A stretch of DNA of 64,000 nucleotides, taken from Schistocephalus solidus (lineage: Eukaryota; Platyhelminthes; Cestoda; Diphyllobothriidea; Diphyllobothriidae). Shown piece after piece: positions 57,100-64,000 of the stretch (positions are counted from its first letter, which is position 1; each line of letters opens with the position of its first letter). Where the stretch lies: assembly GCA_017591395.1 (NCBI GenBank), contig WEDG01004562.1, positions 153,651-217,650 of the forward strand. The letters run 5' to 3'. Below the pieces are notes generated by a model that had not been told where the DNA came from, did not search any database, and saw only the letters and a list, made by a program, of their open reading frames with translations. The position numbers were made by a program, and so were the translations under genes.

Positions 57100-60000
57100 C
57101 ATTTCTCTACAGCAGCAGCTCTGAGATCTTCCATATGCAAAGCTGAGTCGTTTCGTATTTTTATTCATAGGATTTATCCCTTCATTTGGAATCCCATAGC
57201 TTCCAGCACCCTTTATCATTTTTGCGATCTATGTAGAATCAAAATACATCATTCAGGAATAATTACAACATACGTGGCCTTGCCGAGTTTCAAACCAGGC
57301 AATGATGGAAAAACCTTGACATAATTCGAATAACTACACTTCCCGACGGTTTTCCTTAAGAGTCGCCTCCTTGACGGGCCAAGATTTTAGATTATTTAAT
57401 CAAATCCCAAAAGGAAGAATAATAATACAAACATCACTATAAACTCTTCAAACAATTTCCTGGAATTAGAAAATATATATTAACAGAAAGATAGAATAGA
57501 AATTTTAAAACCTTCTCATTTGCAAAAGCGAACGTAGGAAGGACAAATGCATACATTAATAGCTTCCCTCAACCATCACATCAGATAAGGATAATGATGC
57601 TGCGTCTACAGGGCTCAGCAAGCCATAAAAGTCTAGTACAGGAAAGAGACAACCGCCAAGGGATCAGAAATTAAAGAAACAATATCAGGGCATCAAAGAC
57701 AATTAAGGCTAACTAAGCATATGCCAAACAAACAATCCACGCTATCAAGGTCAGGAAACTGACAAAAGGGGCGTGTATGTGCAGAATTAGGCATTATCTC
57801 TGCATCTATGTATGTAGCTAACAGTTGCAGTGTAGCAATTATGTAAAAGCATGACATTCCAGTAAAATAAACTTGAAACCGATAAGAGTTAAAATGTATA
57901 ATTATTTAAGGTTTCTCTGAATCTGTATCACAACCACTCCCCAAAGGAACGACTTACAAGAAGATGAAGGTAGTATGTTAGACAAAGAGTTAAATCAGGC
58001 CCCAGTCAGAGCAGAAATCACTATCATGTTGAAGTGCCAGCATCCACGAGAAATTGCCTATACTTAACTATAGCTAACAGATTGCTTAGATATCAGGGGA
58101 GAGCTTGCCCATAAATCTTGGCAGAAGTATCGTAATATGGGTTGTGCAGAATCCACGTCATGCATTCTTAAGGAACAGAGTGACACACGATCTATATATT
58201 TTTTTCGAATACGCCAGTGCTATCCTAGAAGAAGTGGATGTTTCACCATTGAGACTTTCAGACTGAAACCAAGAGCAGACCCTAGCCATGAACTAGAACA
58301 TCAGAGCTTCTACAGAATTTTTAGAAAAAGGAATCCATACAGCATCTCATAGAAGAATGGGCACACAGGTGCCTCGGCTCAGACGCTGAGCCGAGCAGCT
58401 GAAAAAGGAACAAATTGAAGTTGGTTTGGGGTCGGGATTGGGTTGTGCGGTTAGGATCGGGGTTTGACACTTGATTTGGGCCTTGTGACATTGAGGTTGG
58501 ATTAATACTTGGGCCGGGTGGGTCGTTTGGGGATCATGTGGTGTGCGGGCATGGAGGCGAATTTTGGAGGCGTGGTTGTTGGGTTGGGCGTGCTGTTGGC
58601 TTGGGCGGGACGTTCGGTTGGTTGTCGGTAGGGATTGGACCCGGGTCGTTGAGGTCAAACCCAGTTCGTGACGGTAGAACAGGATGAAACGTGGGACGAA
58701 AAACTTCCGATTGCCAGTCTCGTTTCTCATGCAAGGAACTTGTGCAAGGCCGGTCCGGAAGAGATGTAACATCTTTTGGGGTTTTAGAAACCGAATTTGC
58801 TGGAAGGCATGGACTCGGGAATGCCGAGATGGCAGACCACAGGCTATACGATGGGCGGCAGACAAACTGCCGACAGCAGCTGAAATGCGGACGGGAGAGG
58901 GACTGATGATCTTTGTGTGGACTGGATTTTTTGCCGAGATTTGAGGGAAAAGTATTGCTTTGGGCCTGCAGGATGGGCCATGAAATAAAATCAAAGCAAT
59001 CCAATATACTATACTAGATACTCACTATTCTCAAAATAAATTACCTAGAAAAGAGTAGTAAAAAAATTTAGAAGGAACTACGCGTATAGAAAACAAATGT
59101 AGAGTCTCCTGCAAGAAACAACACTAAATGTTAGAGCCACAACGATTGGACAACTTTCAGCTCATTATTGAAAATTATTATTTACAAAACCGTCCTTTCA
59201 GAAGAAAAACAACCAATGAACCGCCCTAATTGGACATATACTCTACTTGCAAGGTCTCTTTCAAAAAGAACTCACTTCTGGAGGCGATTACAGACAAACA
59301 AGCTCCGATGAACATTTACAGGAAAAATAAGCAGCAACGTTGGTAAAAAGGAGACCACTAAGATGCGAAGGAATTTTAACTAAAAATACTGCAGAAATCG
59401 TTGGAACACCCCACAATTCTATATAACTACATACGAATACAAGAGGACTCAGTAACATTAGTTCTGCAGACGAGAAAACTGGAGACCGACATTAAAGTTA
59501 AAGTATCCCTTCTTCCCAAATTCTTTTCAGACAAATCTTCCTCGAGAACCTAATACTTTGCTGCTATTCCGCCCGTATGCCAACCAATGTTTACCCCTGC
59601 ATTTCAATCTACCTCCACCTCCTCCTTATCACAACAAGAGAACCTTGACGTTAACTTTTCACCGACCATGAATTAGAACCGATTAAATCCTTATACCAAA
59701 TTCACCTAGGCTGGATAGAATTCCTGCAAAAGCACTTAGAGAACTTGCTGACAAGAGCTATTGTAAACCACAGCACTTCTTAGGTGCCGTTGCTCGAATG
59801 TTAACTTCGTCCTGCACAATAATCGGTCGTTGTCTGACGAAATAATAGATTTCCTTCTTCGTAGGTATGGCAAATTACCTCCACCACAATTATCAGAAGG
59901 CTTTTTAAGTCATTGGGATAATGAGCTCAGAAACCGAAGAGACGGATAAAACGTAACCATAATGTTCTGCTGCATGTATTCTTTTAGTACATATCTGCAC

Positions 60001-63000
60001 TGTTGACAGTGCGAATTTGTTGCCGCAAAGGCTGTGTTTTTGGGATTCAGAGTCCCGCGCAGCAGTAACTTTGCGTTCGTTCTGTTTAGATGCCCCATAT
60101 TGAATTCTCTCTTTTCGCCGGTAAGTTGACTTCCCTGCGTTGGGGATAGAGTGAAACGGTGCATTATTGGCGGAAGGCTGAGAGCGTTTGGGGTGCCGGC
60201 GGCGACTTTGGAAATGACTGTCTGTTTGCCATGATGAATAAATTTGCTTCCGGTAAATCTGCTTGGCGCCGTCTGCGAGATGCTCGGCTGGGGGTCGCGG
60301 CAGAGGAGCCGGCTGTAGTTGAGGTGTGGCGGGATGGACGGCAGGGCATTATATTTTGTTTGTTTATGGATGATTGGCATACTTGTTTGCGTACCGGGTT
60401 TGCGATGGTTATGCGGGTGGGCCGAGTGGCGGATTTGGTAACCGAGGACAGGTCGGGCTGGAATTGCCCGGCTAAGGTGGGATGGGGTGGTGGAACAGGG
60501 CCGTTGGAAAGGTGATTTTTCGGCTGCGGGCCATTTTCATGACCGGGAAACGCCAGGCGAGAGCGGCCGCGTTATAGATACGGGGCAAGCCGTAACCGCC
60601 GCGGCGGTGCGTTACACATCGCGGCTGGTACTCACGGTGATCTCACGGTTTTCTCAGTACGCGAAGGGTCCGCTGCGGACTGCTGGGCTCACTGACGGCT
60701 GCCGCGTCGCGGCACAGGGTGGCGCGAAATATCTGCAGGGCGTTTCCCGGACAAGCCCCAATAGCTGAGTAGTAATGCTCCGGTTCTCCTGGTAGTCGAC
60801 CGCACTCCATGTTTCGGCACGCATATCAATTGCCTCCAACCACCTAGAACAAGTGAGCACCCGCCATGTTCAGTAGCGCATCAACTACTGGACAACTAAA
60901 TCAACCTCTTCCCTCAACAACGACCAACTTACCGCGAACTGTTCGGTCTTAATATCAGATCCACTTACTTAATAAAGGCCCTACTTCAGACTCTGATCTT
61001 CGTTCTGATCAGAATATTGTTATAGTAACTGAAACATGACAACACCTTCCATAATACGACACGAACTCTCTTATAGGTTATAATTTAACTCATAATGATC
61101 ACCCGCGACGACAATACATAGTTGAGAGCTGTATCTTTGTTATAAGCGTTAGCATTTGTATAGACCATCCAAGAAATTCCCGCGGTTGGAGGCTATTGGC
61201 TTCAAATTACCTTGTAAAATAAGACATCTTTACTCGTTGGCTGTGTCTATCGCCCACTTAAAACCAGTGAGGATCCGCGATCTTTGGCTCCTACAAACAT
61301 TTCGCGCCAGCCCAGGCTTGAACATTTTAGTATTGATTAAGTGCAGTTTATTTTATCCTTTCTGAAATTCCAGAAAGGTTCCGTTCCCTTCTGGACCCCT
61401 AAAGTTCAGGACTTACTCGGCGCCATGGAGGAAATATCGGAATGTGGACTCAAAGGTTGTTGACTTCCCTACTAGAGGATCGAAACATGCCGATCGCTTA
61501 TCTTCTACAGAGAGTTACCTTTGACGAATTATCATCATTTTAGCCCTTGGAGCTCAGACCTTGAGCATAGCTGTTTCTACACCACAATTAAAATCACAGT
61601 AAGAAACGAAGTTTTAGATCCACTTATTTCTCGTTTTTGCCCGATTAGAAATAAATTAATATCACGGATGAGGGATTTATCACCTTTATCTCTTCGTCGT
61701 AAGGTTGCGTTAGAATCTCTCTTCGGTTGGTTATAAAACGATATTTCCAGATTCGCCCTTAATTCGGCATGTTACAGGCAGTCAAAGGCTAACAGAAAAA
61801 AAGCGGCAAAATAAATTAAATCATCGTCAAAACCATTCGCTTAATATCGCCATCTTCACACAAATTATGGGCAAATATGCATCATACGAATGATTATATC
61901 GATTTGCGGGTTGGGCGTGGTTCGGGTTTTGGAGGTTTGTTTGAGTTCGTAAATACGTACCGGACCGTTAGTCGGCTTTGAATAGCGGGCTTTTGCCTCT
62001 GGGACGGCGCCGTGACGCGGCGTTTTCGTCAGTCTCGGCGGTCGCGGATGGATGTCGTGCCGGTCGGTGTTATGGGGAATGGGATGGCGGTGATCGACAA
62101 ATTAAACGTGGCCAGATGGTGGATCACGAGCAGTTAGGAATGGGTTGCGGTGGAGGTCGGCGCAATGCGTGCGGGCGTGATGGGTCGTTTTAGGCCGGGC
62201 GATTGGCGGTTTGGGAGATGGTTGGGTCCGGGGATGATTGAAGTCATGACAGAGGTACCTGGCCGGAACGTACAGCGTGGGTTTCAAGAGAGCAAGATGG
62301 CGTAACATATATACTTGCGGTGGTAGGCTTTGCAGACGGTATGGCTGGCAGTGGCGGAAACAACAAGCGCTGAACGGCATGGACGGCAGGACGTGGCGTG
62401 ATATATAGCGGTAATTTATCGTGGGTGGGTTTTGAGAACGGTGTTGGCGGTTTGACAACGTGTGTCGTGATGTGCCGCGTTTGTTTCGGAATGGTAGGTA
62501 GGAAGTTTCATTACCCTATAGATAACCAACAAATCCGCGAACCTACCCGCAGAACTAATATTAAAACAATCATCGAACCTTACCCAGTGTAAAACACACA
62601 CGAATTACCCTACTCCTTTCTTAACTAAATGCTCCATTATGATTGTTGGCGACGACCATCAGCATCAACTAAGCAAGGGATAACCCGTATTACCTCAACA
62701 TTGTTAGGATCTGGGCATATCATGGTATTTATTAATCTTTTCTAGACATTGCGCCTGATTGTCTCCAAATCCACGCAGAACTACCGGAGTTTATCAACTA
62801 AAATTTAAAAACTCCAGTATTTGAGTCCATCTTCATAAAATGTTCGTAAAGACCTATGGCCAGGAATAAGGCTGCTTTCTAATATAAACCTTCTGTACGC
62901 TAGGCAACGGAATAAAATAAAATCGGTTAGCACTTCTTTGTGAAAAGTTTGTCCGTCGGGCACCGTACTCTGTCGTATCAAGAACGCTGTGAGCTTGTAA

Positions 63001-64000
63001 TAATGATATATGATTTCGCGGTGCGAATAAACTCTTCGTATTGTTTAATTTGAATAATCCTTCCATTTATTCCTCTGACCACTGTGGGCAGCTTGACTAC
63101 CAGCAGTTGCAGCAGTCCTTAACAATGTCCTTTTATTTCTTTCATTAGCTCGCACAGTTAATTATCATCGGTTATTTTTGAAACGTCATAACCATATGGA
63201 ATAAACTACCCCAGAATATAAAATCCTGCAGAAGTTTTTCTTTGTTTGAAGAACCATTATTTATTTCATTCCAGAATAGCTTCTAAGAATTCTGGGTGCC
63301 AGAGCATAGTTGAATCTGTTTTCCAGTTCGATGGAAAGCGTGGCATCCCCAGGCCCGATCAGAATCTAAGCAGGGGGCTATGGCACCGTCTCACAAGAGA
63401 GTCACCTCCAGTGCCTCCTTCAGAGCAGACAGTGAAGCAACCGTCTACAGATGCGCTGCCTGAAGAATCACTTGGTTACTAAAATGGCTCAAAGCCTGCA
63501 AACAAAATGTGCGCACGATCTGGGCTTATCCTCTACAAACGCCAGATTTTGGGGTTTGAAGGCGCTGTGGCGTGCGTGGCCGTTTTGGGTTTTGCCGGTC
63601 TGGTCCTGGATGTGCTCAGATCTTGGTTTGTGTAATGCGGCGTTTAGATGTGACTTTGTTGAGATCGTTGCAGGGTTGTTCGGCTTGTTGGCAGGACCGT
63701 TGCTGGTTCGGGACGGCTTCGAGGGTTATGATGGTGTCTGGGTTTGATCGGGTCTTTGGCATCTTGCGGTCTTGCTGACCGGTGACGGACGGTCCATGAT
63801 TATCATGGGGAGTCGGTTCCTAAAGATGACGGAATCGGGCCAGGAGGTTGGCGGACGATGATCATTCGGTTCATGACAGTGGCATTGTAGGCTGGCTAGA
63901 GTGGCTGACTATTGTTCAAAATGTTTCCTGATGTCTTCCGGAAGGAGTCTTTAAATGGGACCAGGTTGGATTTGGGTTCTGGACTTGTGAGGCCATTGAC
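57100..64000. other. Alternating G/T-rich and A/C-rich domains, no recognised gene
   Basis: G/T-rich islands on the plus strand lie at about 58420-58900, 60140-60560, 61900-62480 and 63540-64000, separated by A/C-rich stretches poor in G (for example 57400-58130, 59020-59900, 60840-60960). I could not align the islands to one another. Long ORFs such as 58347-58994 minus have low-complexity translations and are attributed to composition. Confidence 0.5.
63275..63482 (+). CDS. Possible terminal exon of an unknown gene
   Basis: An acceptor-like TTTATTTCATTCCAG precedes an open frame with ordinary amino-acid composition ending GIPRPDQNLSRGLWHRLT, a Pro/Ser-rich segment and PEESLGY then stop. It differs in composition from the G-rich island that follows. 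No family is recognised and no upstream exon was found, so this is only a candidate. Confidence 0.25.

Noticed and set aside
56808..57219. ORFs on both strands across the G-rich island
   Set aside because: Translations are simple Gly/Trp/Val or Pro/Lys repeats produced by composition.
58347..59004. Two overlapping minus-strand ORFs of 215 and 156 codons
   Set aside because: Low-complexity Pro/Thr/Gln-rich translation from a G-rich strand with few stop codons; no family resemblance or splice sites.
1..64000. CRISPR arrays, bacterial operons, rRNA or viral genes
   Set aside because: No regularly spaced short repeats, no Shine-Dalgarno-linked ORF clusters, no rRNA core sequences and no viral proteins other than retroelement enzymes were seen.

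Overview
This window is eukaryotic and most likely from a flatworm, probably a diphyllobothriid-type tapeworm (inference). The evidence is spliced genes with some introns of only 31-43 nt, a dense load of decayed non-LTR retrotransposons and Penelope-like elements, and an RTE-type retrotransposon whose ORF ends in C2H2 zinc fingers, a type I recall from such tapeworms. There are no bacterial operons, CRISPR arrays or rRNA.

Two conserved host genes can be reconstructed exon by exon. (1) ECHS1, mitochondrial short-chain enoyl-CoA hydratase, lies on + at 16756-19125 with six exons, catalytic residues intact and a first intron of 39 nt. (2) DNAJC27/RBJ, a Rab-like GTPase fused to a C-terminal J domain, lies on - from 35488 to 24710 with six exons; its last intron (24891-31737) carries an antisense 4.7-kb RTE-like element. 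Each gene carries exactly one 1-nt indel next to a homopolymer, which suggests consensus errors rather than two pseudogenes.

Layout: 0-7.4 kb holds a ~140-bp inverted repeat, a ~294-bp tandem repeat, two GIY-YIG endonuclease fragments of Penelope-like elements and microsatellites. 7.4-9.45 kb is a cluster of tRNA-headed SINE-like elements plus a Penelope RT fragment. 9.45-16.7 kb is mostly AT-rich unannotated DNA with one CR1-like relic. 16.7-19.1 kb is ECHS1. 20.4-21.5 kb is a second SINE cluster. 22-24.6 kb holds a foldback repeat. 24.6-35.5 kb is DNAJC27 with its intronic RTE element. 36.5-55.35 kb is a graveyard of at least three non-LTR families in both orientations, several with recognisable 3' ends (AATAAA plus short tandem tails). 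56.8-64 kb has no recognised gene except a weak candidate exon, and shows G/T-rich islands alternating with A/C-rich DNA.

The most exciting signal is in the SINE-like repeat. Downstream of its tRNA-like box A/box B head, several copies carry a segment that meets the consensus of a type I hammerhead ribozyme: CUGAUGA, a 5-bp stem II, GAAA, a 2-bp stem III, a U at the cleavage position, and a 6-bp stem I whose complementarity survives sequence divergence. The copies also recur as head-to-head palindromes with two opposing hammerheads around a shared tRNA-like core.
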